From an uncultured Lachnospiraceae bacterium (GTDB taxonomy: Bacteria > Bacillota > Clostridia > Lachnospirales > Lachnospiraceae), in NCBI GenBank assembly GCA_958446555.1, contig CAUCWU010000021.1, forward strand, positions 1-14,135: a stretch of DNA of 14,135 nt. Direction: 5' to 3'. Under the pieces are notes generated by a model. That model was not told the origin of the DNA, made no database searches, and saw only the letters and a list, made by a program, of their open reading frames with translations. Of the stretch, positions 6,904-14,135 are shown one piece after another; position 1 is the stretch's first letter, and every line of letters begins with the position of its first letter. The translations under genes were made by a program, and so were the position numbers.

Positions 6904-7944
6904 TTAATTATCAACTCTTTCAAAATACATTTCATATGTCTCATACAAATCATCCGAAGAGAAATTTAATGTCTGGTAAAAATGCATCTTATTCCAAATT
7001 TCCTCTGAAACAGCAACAGAATGCGTAGTTGCATATTCTACGAAGCTCTTGGACCAGGTTGCATAACGAAGTTTTTCCAATACTTTGGATTCATTTGCAG
7101 CACTAAGCGCTTCATCAAAATCATCCACACAGCGAATCAAATAATAATTTTCCTCTGTCTGAATGATATTACTCACATCGCCATCACTCATGTAAAAGGC
7201 TGTTTCTTCAAGAATCGGATTAAGCGTTCCTCGGCTAACCTGATATTCAACCTGAGAAAACCGACTAATTTCTTTTGCGACTGTCTCAAAATCCTCTCCT
7301 GATGAAATTCGCTCTTTCGCCTGTTCGATTTCTTCGCGCGATGGCGATGCAATCAGCTGCAAAATCATGACACGCTTATCGTTATCGCTCACTTCTGTAT
7401 TGATATCTGCACAGAGCACATCAATTGCCTTTTGTGCAACTCGATATTTCTCATACAATGCTTGCACCTTTGATTCATCTGACTGAACATATTCTCTCTC
7501 TTCACTAGATAAACTTCCATAATAATCTGCCGCAGCTGTCTGACACATTGCTCGATCCTCTTCAGTAATCGTCACACCAAGCTCTGAAGCCATATCGTTT
7601 AATAGTACCAATGTACAAAGCTCTTCTTTTACTCTTCCATCACGCAGATAGTTGGAAAAATCACTCTCTCCAGCTTTTTCCTCCCAAAAATTATTTTCTC
7701 CCAAATTTTGATAGTACAAGTTATAGCGTGTCTGAAAATCCAAAAAGACCAGACTGCACTCCTCTAATGTCAACCTAGTCTTTGTCCCACTCAATAAAAC
7801 ATGATCTGTTAATGAATTTGAAAATACTACACTGTTACAACCGTTAAGGCAAAAAAGCATCCCTACAGCTGTCAGACCAATCATCTGCTTCTTCAATTTC
7901 AAATACCTCTTCTTGATTTTTGAATCGTTTCTGAACCGTTCCAT
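6904..7944 (-). CDS. PrsA/parvulin-like foldase lipoprotein (divergent PPIase)
   Basis: An exported lipoprotein of about 346 residues, likely a chaperone or peptidyl-prolyl isomerase assisting folding of secreted proteins outside the membrane. The signal peptide has a hydrophobic core MIGLTAVGMLF and lipobox LNGC; the lipidated Cys is residue 36 from the chosen start. A long helical region follows (about 50-190), as in PrsA and SurA proteins. A parvulin-like segment then runs from MILQLIASPS (about 193-202), through QAKERISSGEDFETVAKEIS, to GDVSNIIQTEENYYLIR (about 255-271). The usual HILV and GDLGW signatures are degraded, so catalysis is doubtful. The ATG at 7944 lies 4 bases after thiN but has only a weak AGG. 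A TTG at 7896 with AAGAAGAGG 9 bases upstream would give a shorter, more typical signal peptide. Longer reading from 8031 would overlap thiN and is rejected. It is the last gene of the housekeeping operon. Confidence 0.75.
   Translation of the reverse strand: MERFRNDSKIKKRYLKLKKQMIGLTAVGMLFCLNGCNSVVFSNSLTDHVLLSGTKTRLTLEECSLVFLDFQTRYNLYYQNLGENNFWEEKAGESDFSNYLRDGRVKEELCTLVLLNDMASELGVTITEEDRAMCQTAAADYYGSLSSEEREYVQSDESKVQALYEKYRVAQKAIDVLCADINTEVSDNDKRVMILQLIASPSREEIEQAKERISSGEDFETVAKEISRFSQVEYQVSRGTLNPILEETAFYMSDGDVSNIIQTEENYYLIRCVDDFDEALSAANESKVLEKLRYATWSKSFVEYATTHSVAVSEEIWNKMHFYQTLNFSSDDLYETYEMYFERVDN
7906..7914 (-). promoter_or_regulatory. Internal Shine-Dalgarno suggesting a TTG start for the lipoprotein
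   Basis: AAGAAGAGG on the minus strand lies 9 bases before an in-frame TTG at 7896 that would give MKKQMIGLTAVGMLF, a compact lipoprotein signal with a Lys-rich n-region. It is a stronger ribosome site than the TAGG before the ATG at 7944. The bases also encode Lys-Lys-Arg, so the match may be accidental. Confidence 0.35.
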
Positions 7945-7948
7945 ATAC

Positions 7949-8602
7949 CTATTTTTCAAAATCGCGTGAGCGAATACAATACAATAACCCTTTTGTGAAA
8001 GATACCTCTGCCTTTTCTTCACAAATTTCATTGCTGATGCAGCGCGTACTTCCCTTTTTTAGCGTAAAATCATTCACTGTATAAGCAAAGCCTTTTAATG
8101 TAATTCCCTCTGTTTGGTCGGTATAAGATAGAAACGATACATATTTCCATTTAGGCAATCTTTCCAATACTGTTGGGCCATCAAGTAGCTGAATACAATT
8201 TTGGGGATCAACAATCTTACACACAATCCCTTTCCCAAGTGTTAAACGAAGCAGTTCCAAATTTCCAAGCATATGGTCAATACGCCCTCCAGTTGCACCA
8301 ACAATCCAGATTACATCCGGATTCTGACTCATCGCAAACTGTACAGCAAGCTCTGCATCTGTCTCATTTTTTTCTGGTGGAAACGAATGCAACTGTGTAT
8401 GGGCATCTTTAAAATATTCCAATACTTCTTTTGATACAGTATCAAAATCACCCAAGCCACAGTCACATGGAATATTTGCCTTTAACACCTTCTCAAGCGC
8501 TCCATCTGCTGCAACTACAAACTGTGGCTGAAATGTATCATAACACATTCTTAAAAACTGCTCGTCTAATGTTCCACCTAGCACAAGCAATAATTTCTTC
8601 AT
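7949..8602 (-). CDS. thiN: Thiamine pyrophosphokinase
   Basis: Transfers pyrophosphate from ATP to thiamine, making the cofactor thiamine diphosphate; cytoplasmic, a salvage step. The 217 residues match the usual size. Motifs: LGGTLD at the N-terminus, AADGA (31-35), GLGDFDT (49-55) with the metal-binding Asp residues, PPEKNETDAELAV (75-87), GATGGRIDHMLGN (102-114), and a C-terminal beta domain with VSFLSY, GSTRCISNEI and VSFTKGLLYCI that binds thiamine. Its ATG overlaps the rpe stop as ATGA (8599-8602), so translation is probably coupled. The order rsgA-rpe-thiN is common in Firmicutes. No thiamine riboswitch is seen upstream, so it is expected to follow the housekeeping operon rather than thiamine supply. 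Confidence 0.96.
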   Translation of the reverse strand: MKKLLLVLGGTLDEQFLRMCYDTFQPQFVVAADGALEKVLKANIPCDCGLGDFDTVSKEVLEYFKDAHTQLHSFPPEKNETDAELAVQFAMSQNPDVIWIVGATGGRIDHMLGNLELLRLTLGKGIVCKIVDPQNCIQLLDGPTVLERLPKWKYVSFLSYTDQTEGITLKGFAYTVNDFTLKKGSTRCISNEICEEKAEVSFTKGLLYCIRSRDFEK

Positions 8603-9267
8603 TTTGTGGCCCCTTTCATGGCTTTTCTAAGGCCTTGTACATTCTGAGTAATTTCCCCTTTAAACACACAACTTCCACTGACAAGAATATTACTTCCTGC
8701 ATCAGCTGCCTCAGCAGCTGTCTCAAAGCAAATGCCACCATCCACTTCAATTTTTACTCGATCTGAATATCCATTTTCATCCAACTGCTTTCGAAGAGCC
8801 TCGATCTTTGGCGTTACTGAATGAATATATTTTTGTCCACCAAATCCAGGCTGTACCGTCATAATCAATACCATATCAAGTAAATCAAGATAAGGATATA
8901 CCGATTCCACTGGTGTATCAGGATTGATTGCTAGTCCCACACGACAGCCACACTCACGAATCCACTTTAATGTAGCCTCTACATCCTCGCATGCCTCTAA
9001 ATGGATTGTAATCATATCACTTCCTGACTCCGCAAATTCCTTAATATAACGAATTGGCTCCTGAATCATCAAATGCACATCAAACACACCGTGAAATGCT
9101 TTTCTAAGTGTTTTGATAATCGGAAAGCCAAACGAAATACTAGGCACAAAATTGCCATCCATCACGTCAATATGAAGCCAATCAACCTTTGCCTCTTTTA
9201 GTTCCTGAAGTTGTTTTTCCAAACATGAAAAATCTGCCGATAATAAAGATACTGCTAACTCTGCCAT
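8599..9267 (-). CDS. rpe: Ribulose-phosphate 3-epimerase
   Basis: Interconverts D-ribulose 5-phosphate and D-xylulose 5-phosphate in the non-oxidative pentose phosphate pathway; cytoplasmic TIM barrel with a metal at the active site. Numbered from the ATG at 9267 the protein has 222 residues, the family norm. Motifs: LSADF (9-13), HIDVMDGNFVPSISFG (32-47) with metal-binding His and catalytic Asp, DVHLMI (63-68), INPDTP (114-119), MTVQPGFGGQ (136-145) at the phosphate loop, EVDGGI (174-179) with the second catalytic Asp, and LVSGSCVF (195-202). The start at 9267 is chosen because GAAAGGG lies 10 bases before it; the ATG at 9309 would add 14 residues foreign to the family and has no ribosome site. 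It follows rsgA by 87 bases and overlaps thiN by 4. Confidence 0.97.
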   Translation of the reverse strand: MAELAVSLLSADFSCLEKQLQELKEAKVDWLHIDVMDGNFVPSISFGFPIIKTLRKAFHGVFDVHLMIQEPIRYIKEFAESGSDMITIHLEACEDVEATLKWIRECGCRVGLAINPDTPVESVYPYLDLLDMVLIMTVQPGFGGQKYIHSVTPKIEALRKQLDENGYSDRVKIEVDGGICFETAAEAADAGSNILVSGSCVFKGEITQNVQGLRKAMKGATK

Positions 9268-9354
9268 ATGATTGCTGCCCTTTCTTTTTTCTGTCTCCAG
9301 CGGATGCATACTGTCAATAGAGCCTGACTGTCACAATTCCAATCTATTATGATT

Positions 9355-10242
9355 TTACTTATATCGTCTCACTGCATTTAATTCTTTATAAAAAGCAGTA
9401 TAGCTTTCATACCGCCTCCTGCTGATCTTGTCTTCCTTCACTGCGTCTTTTACTGCACATGATGGTTCTGATACATGAGAACATCCAGTAAAACGGCACT
9501 GGCCAAGATATGGTGCAAATTCCGGGAAGAAAAGCTCCAACTCCTCCTTTTCCAGTGAAAGCACATCAAGTGAACTAAAGCCTGGTGTGTCAAATAAAAA
9601 AGTTTGATGTCCCAAATAAAAAATTTCAGAATGCCTGGTTGTATGCTTTCCTCTTTTTATTTTTTCACTCACTGCACCAGTGTCCATACCAGCTTCTGGA
9701 CAAAAATGATTGACAAGGGTTGATTTTCCAACTCCACTTGGACCTGCAAAAGCAGTAACCTTTCCAGCTAGCAATTCATTCAGTCTCTGGTAGCCGTCTC
9801 CCTGTACCTCATGACAGTCCGTAAAGCAGACTGGATAACCAGCTGGTTCATAAGTCTCAAGAACCTCTTTTCGAAAACCAACATCTGCTAAATCCGCCTT
9901 TGTAAAGCACAAAATAACTGGCACATCTCGTTTTTCCATCAGTACAAGAAAACGATCTAGCAAGTTGAAATTGGGTTCTGGCTCTTTACAAGCAAATACC
10001 ATCACGACCTGATCGATATTGGCAACTGCTGGGCGAAACAGCTCACTCTTTCGAGGAAGGAGCTCCACAATGGAGCCCTTCTTCTCTTCCTCATCAAGTA
10101 TTTCGATTGTCACCTCATCGCCTACAAGCGGCTTTTTATGATCTTTTCGAAAAATTCCTTTTGCCTTGCATTCATATTGTGCTTCATTTTCTGCCTGTAC
10201 ATAGTAAAAACCGGCAATTCCTTTGATGATTTTTCCCTTCAT
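9355..10242 (-). CDS. rsgA: Ribosome small-subunit maturation GTPase RsgA (YjeQ/YloQ)
   Basis: A circularly permuted GTPase that binds the 30S subunit late in assembly and checks its decoding centre. Layout of the 295 residues: N-terminal OB-fold RNA-binding domain (about 1-70); GTPase domain with motifs in permuted order, FTKAD (113-117, the G4 motif with Thr replacing Asn, as often in Firmicutes), GPSGVGKST (167-175, G1), KRGKHTTRH (197-205, G2) and DTPGF (218-222, G3); then a C-terminal zinc site formed by Cys249, Cys254, His256 and Cys262. The ATG at 10242 has AAAGGA 8 bases upstream. It lies 52 bases after the kinase gene; the rsgA-kinase link is widely conserved in Gram-positives, and B. 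subtilis PrkC is reported to phosphorylate its RsgA homologue. Confidence 0.97.
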   Translation of the reverse strand: MKGKIIKGIAGFYYVQAENEAQYECKAKGIFRKDHKKPLVGDEVTIEILDEEEKKGSIVELLPRKSELFRPAVANIDQVVMVFACKEPEPNFNLLDRFLVLMEKRDVPVILCFTKADLADVGFRKEVLETYEPAGYPVCFTDCHEVQGDGYQRLNELLAGKVTAFAGPSGVGKSTLVNHFCPEAGMDTGAVSEKIKRGKHTTRHSEIFYLGHQTFLFDTPGFSSLDVLSLEKEELELFFPEFAPYLGQCRFTGCSHVSEPSCAVKDAVKEDKISRRRYESYTAFYKELNAVRRYK

Positions 10243-10294
10243 CCTATTGTTCCTTTACTTATTTGGGTTCTGTAAATCTGTCTATTTGGACATT

Positions 10295-12865
10295 TTACTG
10301 TGCAGATGCCGTCTCTACCTGTGCTGCAACACTTGTATCCTGAGCCGGTGTCTGATTCGTTCCTGGATCTGCTGATGTATCGGTACTCGGTGTTGCATCT
10401 GGAGCCGGTACTGGATCTGAACTCGGTGCTGGATTTGGATCAGTACTTGGCGTTGTTGCCTCTGGCCCAGTACTAATATAGATGATTACCGTATCCCCTG
10501 CATGAAGTGAACCATCTGCACTCGTCGGTGCCCATCTGGTTACATTTCCCACTGCAACATAATTACTGGACTCATACTGAATCTGCACTCCAAGTGACAT
10601 ACTAGCCAAGGTAGAAGCAGCCTGATCCTGTGACATATTAGTGAGTGCTCCTGAATCAAGCGATACTGTCGGTGCACCTGAACTAACAATCAGTTTAACA
10701 GTAGAAAACTCTGGTACTGATGCGCCACCTTCCGGCACCTGACTAATTACAGTTCCAGCTGGAACTGACATACTATCCTGATATTCAACTGAATAGTACA
10801 GATTTGCTGCACCAATTGTTGAATATGCATAACCTTCTGCTGAATTGCCAACAACCCCCGGAACAACTGCCATCTTCGGTCCAAGACTGATTGAAAAATC
10901 AATCTCCGTTCCACTCTTTTGACTGCTATCCGGATCAAGACTCTGTCCACATACCAGACCTACATCTGTACTATCACTGTTAACCTCACTGATTGTTCCA
11001 ACCTTAAATCCAGCCTGCTCTATCTTCGCAATTGCCTGCTGTCTTGACATACCATAAAGATTTGGAACATCAATATACTCCGGTCCAAGACTGATATATA
11101 CCTTCAATGAATCACCAGCTTTCAGATATCCCTTATCCGGCTCCATACGAAGTACCATATCCTTTGCATAGGTCTCGCTGTATTCTCCAATATACTCCAC
11201 GTCAATATCCTTAAAACTTCTCAAATAATATTTCAGAATATTCACATTTCCATTGATATACAACTTACTATTAATCTCAAACTTATCGCTTCCTAAACTT
11301 AAGTATACCTTGATTGAGCTGCCTCTATCCACAACAATACCCTCATCATACTGTTGACGACATACAAGTCCAGTTGCATACTCATCCGAATACTCATAGG
11401 TTCTTGCCAGCACAATCTTAAGACCAGCCTCTTTTAATGCTTTTGTTGCCTCAGTAATGCTCATTCCAAGTAAATTTGGCACCTTAGCTCTTTCATCTGT
11501 ATTCTGTCCAGATTCATCCTCGTAAGTAGATACTGCTGGATCACTGTCTTTTGAGATATTGGTATTTTTATTTGATGATACACTTGCCGGTGTACGCTGA
11601 AATGCACCAGAAAGTGAACCGACAATATATACTAGCATAACAAGCATTGCCACACCAAGAACTGATCCAATTCCTGCTAAAATCTTGTCAAACATAGTCG
11701 TTTCATCTGGATCACGCTTCACTTTTCTGTTTGACTGCTTTTTCTTATTATACTCTTCTTTTCTATAAGCTCTTTCAGAAAATTGTTCTTCCGCACTATG
11801 GTCATCATATGCTTCAAATTGAGGTGGATTTTGTTGACGGTGCTGTTTCGCAACTGCACTTTCACGCACTGTAGAAGAACGCTTAACTGCTTGACTCTTT
11901 GGTGCCTTTTCTTGATGAGACTGTGACTCTCTAAGCGGACCATCTGCGCGGTTTCTGATATCTCGCATCTGCTCATCACTCATCACAGTGGTCTCTCCCT
12001 TTGCCGTCTCCTCAAGCTGAACAAAATGAACAAAACGCTCATTTGGAGCGACAAGTGCATGTCGAAGATCCTTGATCAAATCTGCACAGCTTGAATAGCG
12101 CTGATTTGGGCGCTTCTGCGTACATTTGAAAATAATCTGCTCTAATGCAACAGGAACACTCGGCTCAATGTTGCTTGGTGGCACCATTGCCTCATTGATA
12201 TGAGCAATTGCGACTGCCACTGTGGTATCTCCGTCAAACGGGACACGGCCTGTCACCATTTCATAAATTGTAATACCAAGTGAATAGATATCACTTCTCT
12301 CATCACAATAGCCACCTCTTGCCTGCTCTGGTGAAATATAGTGAACAGAGCCTGCTGCACCGTAGAGATTTGTCGTCTCATCTGTGATCGCCCTTGCAAT
12401 TCCAAAATCGGCAACCTTGATTCGGCCATCTTTTGAGATAATGATATTCTGTGGTTTAATATCACGGTGCACAATATGACGCTTATGAGCAGCCTCTAGT
12501 CCCTGTGCCACCTGAATCGCAATGCCAATTGATTCCTTTGTTCCTAACTTCCTTTTTCTTGTAATATATTCTTTTAATGTAATACCGTCGATCAGTTCCA
12601 TAACAATATAGTGCGTATTGTTCTCCTCGCCTACATCGTAGACACCGACTACATTATTATGCGACAGACCGGCTGCTGCCTGAGCCTCCATACGGAATTT
12701 TGCTACAAAGCTTTTATCCTTACAGAACTCTTCTTTTAATATTTTAATTGCCACTAGACGACTGAGTTTTCGATCCCGCGCCTTATAGACATATGCCATG
12801 CCACCAGAACCGATCTGCTCAAGGATTTCATATCGGTTGCTCAGAATTGTTCCTGTTCGTATCAT
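10295..12865 (-). CDS. prkC: PASTA-domain membrane Ser/Thr protein kinase
   Basis: Transmembrane kinase that senses cell-wall fragments and phosphorylates proteins of wall synthesis, translation and metabolism. Numbered from the ATG at 12865 it has 856 residues. Kinase domain (about 10-270): IGSGGMAYVYKA glycine loop, ATP-binding Lys41, Glu60, catalytic HRDIKPQN (133-140), DFG (153-155), Thr-containing activation loop, SPEQA. Then a charged juxtamembrane stretch (about 280-395), one membrane span (about 399-418), and outside five PASTA-type repeats (about 461-525, 527-596, 598-663, 666-731, 733-801); the second is degenerate. The last 53 residues are a Pro/Ser/Thr/Asp-rich tail. The ATG at 12865 is preferred because GGAGG (12871-12875) lies 5 bases before it; an ATG at 12877 would add four residues and has a poorly spaced site. 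It follows the phosphatase gene by 23 bases. Confidence 0.96.
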   Translation of the reverse strand: MIRTGTILSNRYEILEQIGSGGMAYVYKARDRKLSRLVAIKILKEEFCKDKSFVAKFRMEAQAAAGLSHNNVVGVYDVGEENNTHYIVMELIDGITLKEYITRKRKLGTKESIGIAIQVAQGLEAAHKRHIVHRDIKPQNIIISKDGRIKVADFGIARAITDETTNLYGAAGSVHYISPEQARGGYCDERSDIYSLGITIYEMVTGRVPFDGDTTVAVAIAHINEAMVPPSNIEPSVPVALEQIIFKCTQKRPNQRYSSCADLIKDLRHALVAPNERFVHFVQLEETAKGETTVMSDEQMRDIRNRADGPLRESQSHQEKAPKSQAVKRSSTVRESAVAKQHRQQNPPQFEAYDDHSAEEQFSERAYRKEEYNKKKQSNRKVKRDPDETTMFDKILAGIGSVLGVAMLVMLVYIVGSLSGAFQRTPASVSSNKNTNISKDSDPAVSTYEDESGQNTDERAKVPNLLGMSITEATKALKEAGLKIVLARTYEYSDEYATGLVCRQQYDEGIVVDRGSSIKVYLSLGSDKFEINSKLYINGNVNILKYYLRSFKDIDVEYIGEYSETYAKDMVLRMEPDKGYLKAGDSLKVYISLGPEYIDVPNLYGMSRQQAIAKIEQAGFKVGTISEVNSDSTDVGLVCGQSLDPDSSQKSGTEIDFSISLGPKMAVVPGVVGNSAEGYAYSTIGAANLYYSVEYQDSMSVPAGTVISQVPEGGASVPEFSTVKLIVSSGAPTVSLDSGALTNMSQDQAASTLASMSLGVQIQYESSNYVAVGNVTRWAPTSADGSLHAGDTVIIYISTGPEATTPSTDPNPAPSSDPVPAPDATPSTDTSADPGTNQTPAQDTSVAAQVETASAQ
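10298..10456 (-). repeat. Low-complexity Pro/Ser/Thr/Asp tail coding region of the kinase
   Basis: This DNA encodes the last 53 residues of the kinase. It contains imperfect recurring units reading DP-P-AP or TPSTD, with similar DNA such as CACCGAGT followed by GATCC or GATAC. The units are too diverged to be a fresh tandem array but point to growth by slippage. The tail lies outside the membrane after the last PASTA repeat, and has no sortase LPxTG or hydrophobic anchor. Confidence 0.6.
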
Positions 12866-12888
12866 CCTATCCTCCATAACCTTAAGGT

Positions 12889-13614
12889 TTACTCCACTGC
12901 TGCCAGAATAACCGAGATATTATCCTGCCCTCCGTTATTATTGGCCTGTTCTATTAGAACATTTGTCTTTTCTTCCAGTGAAGCTGCACTCTTTACGGTT
13001 TCAAAAATTGCATCATCGCCAACCATATTGGTCAAACCATCTGAGCACAGTAAAAGCAAATCTCCCGGCACGACAGACTCCTCAAAAATATCAGCTGCTG
13101 TATAATCATTTGAACCGAGTGCTCTCGTGATTATATTTTTCTTACTTTGGTACTCCTCCGAATCTCTCGTAATCAATCCTTTTCGATACATTTCTTCCAC
13201 ATAAGAGTGATCCTTTGTGATTTGGCGGATTGTATCTGAAATCAAATACAGTCTACTGTCACCCACTTGAAATACATGAAGCTTGCTTGCCTCATCTACA
13301 AACGCAAGTGTCAGTGTTGTCCCCATTCCTCTGTATTCCTCATAATCCTGCGATTTTTCGTAGATTCTACGGTTTACCACACGAATTGCATCACTCACAA
13401 TCAATAATGGATTATCATAAATGGATTCGCTAATACACTCCACTATTTTCTCCACTGCATAGCGGGACGCAAAATCACCTGCCTTATGGCCACCCATTCC
13501 ATCGGCCACAATCAGAAGATTTGGCAGTTTTCCCACCGGCTTATCGGATGCAAAGACAGAATCCTGATTCTGGGAACGCATCCTTCCTATATCACTTTTA
13601 CAACTAATCTGCAT
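12889..13614 (-). CDS. prpC: PP2C-type Ser/Thr protein phosphatase (Stp/PrpC)
   Basis: Soluble metal-dependent phosphatase that removes phosphate from targets of the adjacent PASTA kinase and from the kinase itself. The 241 residues from the ATG at 13614 match the family norm. Motifs: SDIGRMRSQNQDS (7-19) with the first metal site, VADGMGGHKAG (36-46), MGTTL (97-101), VGDSRLY (117-123), TKDHS (133-137), LCSDGLTN (189-196) and GGQDNISV (228-235). All metal-binding Asp residues are present, so it should be active. The ATG at 13614 has AAAAGGAG 8 bases upstream; an upstream start at 13671 would overlap rlmN and add a 19-residue extension not seen in the family. It lies 14 bases after rlmN, in an order conserved across Firmicutes. 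Confidence 0.96.
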   Translation of the reverse strand: MQISCKSDIGRMRSQNQDSVFASDKPVGKLPNLLIVADGMGGHKAGDFASRYAVEKIVECISESIYDNPLLIVSDAIRVVNRRIYEKSQDYEEYRGMGTTLTLAFVDEASKLHVFQVGDSRLYLISDTIRQITKDHSYVEEMYRKGLITRDSEEYQSKKNIITRALGSNDYTAADIFEESVVPGDLLLLCSDGLTNMVGDDAIFETVKSAASLEEKTNVLIEQANNNGGQDNISVILAAVE

Positions 13615-13628
13615 TCCAAAAACTCCTT

Positions 13629-14135
13629 TTATGTATGTTGTTCGAGATAGCTTTTTCGGAGTTGTCCGCATGCGCCGTCAATATCTCGGCCCATTTCCCT
13701 TCTAATAGTAACATGTATTGCGCTTTTTTCAAGCAATTTTTTAAATTTCTCTATCTGAACCTGTCCAGACTGGACATAATTTCTCTCTTTGATTGGATTG
13801 ACCGGGATCAAATTAACATGACACGGGAATCCAGAAAGCAGCCCTGCTAGCTGTCTTGCCTCATCCTCATTGTCATTCACACCTGCCACTAAGCTGTACT
13901 CAAATGTAACACGTCTTCCTGTCACCTCGAAATATCGCTTACAGGCTGCTAATACATCCTGAATCCGATACTTATTGGCAATTGGCATCAGTTCCTTTCG
14001 TACGGCATCATTCGGTGCATGGAGAGAAAGCGCCAATGTCACCTGGCTGTGACGTTCTGTCAACTTCTCGATTCCCGGAATCAGTCCGCAAGTGGAAATC
14101 GTCAAATTTCGCTGGCTGATATTTAAGCCATCCTC
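13629..14135 (-). CDS. rlmN: 23S rRNA (A2503)/tRNA methyltransferase RlmN, C-terminal part
   Basis: Radical SAM enzyme that methylates C2 of A2503 in 23S rRNA and of A37 in some tRNAs. The gene runs off the right edge; 168 C-terminal residues are in the window and the frame is open to the last base, beginning EDGLNISQRNLTISTCGL, which belongs inside the radical SAM barrel. Further motifs: LSLHAPNDAVRKELMPIA, FEYSLVAGVNDNEDEA, VNLIPVNPI and, near the C-terminus, GRDIDGACGQLR, whose Cys forms the transient methyl-bearing disulfide/thiyl site in the RlmN mechanism. The CxxxCxxC iron-sulfur motif and the second catalytic Cys lie upstream, outside the window. It is the first visible gene of the housekeeping operon; its stop is 14 bases before the phosphatase start. 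Confidence 0.97.
   Translation of the reverse strand, partial: EDGLNISQRNLTISTCGLIPGIEKLTERHSQVTLALSLHAPNDAVRKELMPIANKYRIQDVLAACKRYFEVTGRRVTFEYSLVAGVNDNEDEARQLAGLLSGFPCHVNLIPVNPIKERNYVQSGQVQIEKFKKLLEKSAIHVTIRREMGRDIDGACGQLRKSYLEQHT

Noticed and set aside
6576..7028. A 150-codon plus-strand reading frame, hydrophobic, spanning the intergenic gap.
   Set aside because: It overlaps DUF4422 and lipoprotein genes on the other strand, has no ribosome site and its hydrophobic look comes from AT-rich antisense codons.
7945..8031. N-terminal extension of the lipoprotein inside thiN.
   Set aside because: It would bury the signal peptide behind about 50 residues and overlap thiN by over 80 bases.
9268..9309. 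Upstream ATG giving rpe 14 extra residues.
   Set aside because: No ribosome site before it and the residues are foreign to the family; the ATG at 9267 has GAAAGGG at a good distance.
9268..9354. TTGACA in the gap before rpe as a promoter.
   Set aside because: No -10-like hexamer at 16-18 bases; the gap is simply a spacer within the operon.
13615..13671. Upstream start giving the phosphatase 19 extra residues overlapping rlmN.
   Set aside because: The ATG at 13614 has AAAAGGAG 8 bases upstream and matches the usual family start.

Overview
The window reads as Firmicutes chromosomal DNA, most likely a Clostridia member of the Lachnospiraceae type. Codon use is AT-leaning, Shine-Dalgarno sites are strong AGGAGG-like ones, a monoderm-style PASTA kinase is present, and the order rlmN - PP2C phosphatase - PASTA kinase - rsgA - rpe - thiN is typical of that group. 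The genus cannot be fixed by eye. All twelve genes lie on the minus strand, so transcription runs from high to low coordinates. There are no tRNA, rRNA, CRISPR or insertion-sequence features, and no stretch over 300 bases lacks a gene. The longest gaps are about 144 and 117 bases, and both look regulatory.

Right part (about 6904-14135): a tightly packed conserved housekeeping operon. In transcription order it holds the C-terminal part of rlmN (runs off the window edge), a PP2C-type Ser/Thr phosphatase, a membrane Ser/Thr kinase with five PASTA-type repeats, the ribosome-assembly GTPase rsgA, ribulose-phosphate 3-epimerase (rpe), thiamine pyrophosphokinase (thiN) and a PrsA/parvulin-like lipoprotein. 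Kinase and phosphatase form the usual reversible signalling pair that senses cell-wall fragments. Gaps are short (4-base overlap rpe/thiN, 4 bases thiN/lipoprotein, 14 bases rlmN/phosphatase). Several genes have start sites further in than the longest reading frame suggests.

Middle part (1495-6759): a five-gene surface-polysaccharide operon with its own well-formed sigma-A-type promoter at 6810-6838. It encodes a DUF4422 capsule-type protein, three family-2 glycosyltransferases and a multi-spanning Wzy-like polymerase. It has no priming sugar-phosphate transferase, no Wzx flippase and no chain-length regulator, so it must either work with genes elsewhere or add to an existing glycan pathway.

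Left part (28-1377): a MATE-family multidrug/cation antiporter with its own upstream region, which carries a 20-base dyad flanked by two copies of GTACAGA, a probable operator.

Nothing here is clearly a wholly new system. The points most worth a second look are the incomplete glycan operon set against a housekeeping operon, the MATE operator, the low-complexity Pro/Ser/Thr/Asp tail after the PASTA repeats of the kinase, and the divergent foldase-like lipoprotein with an ambiguous start.
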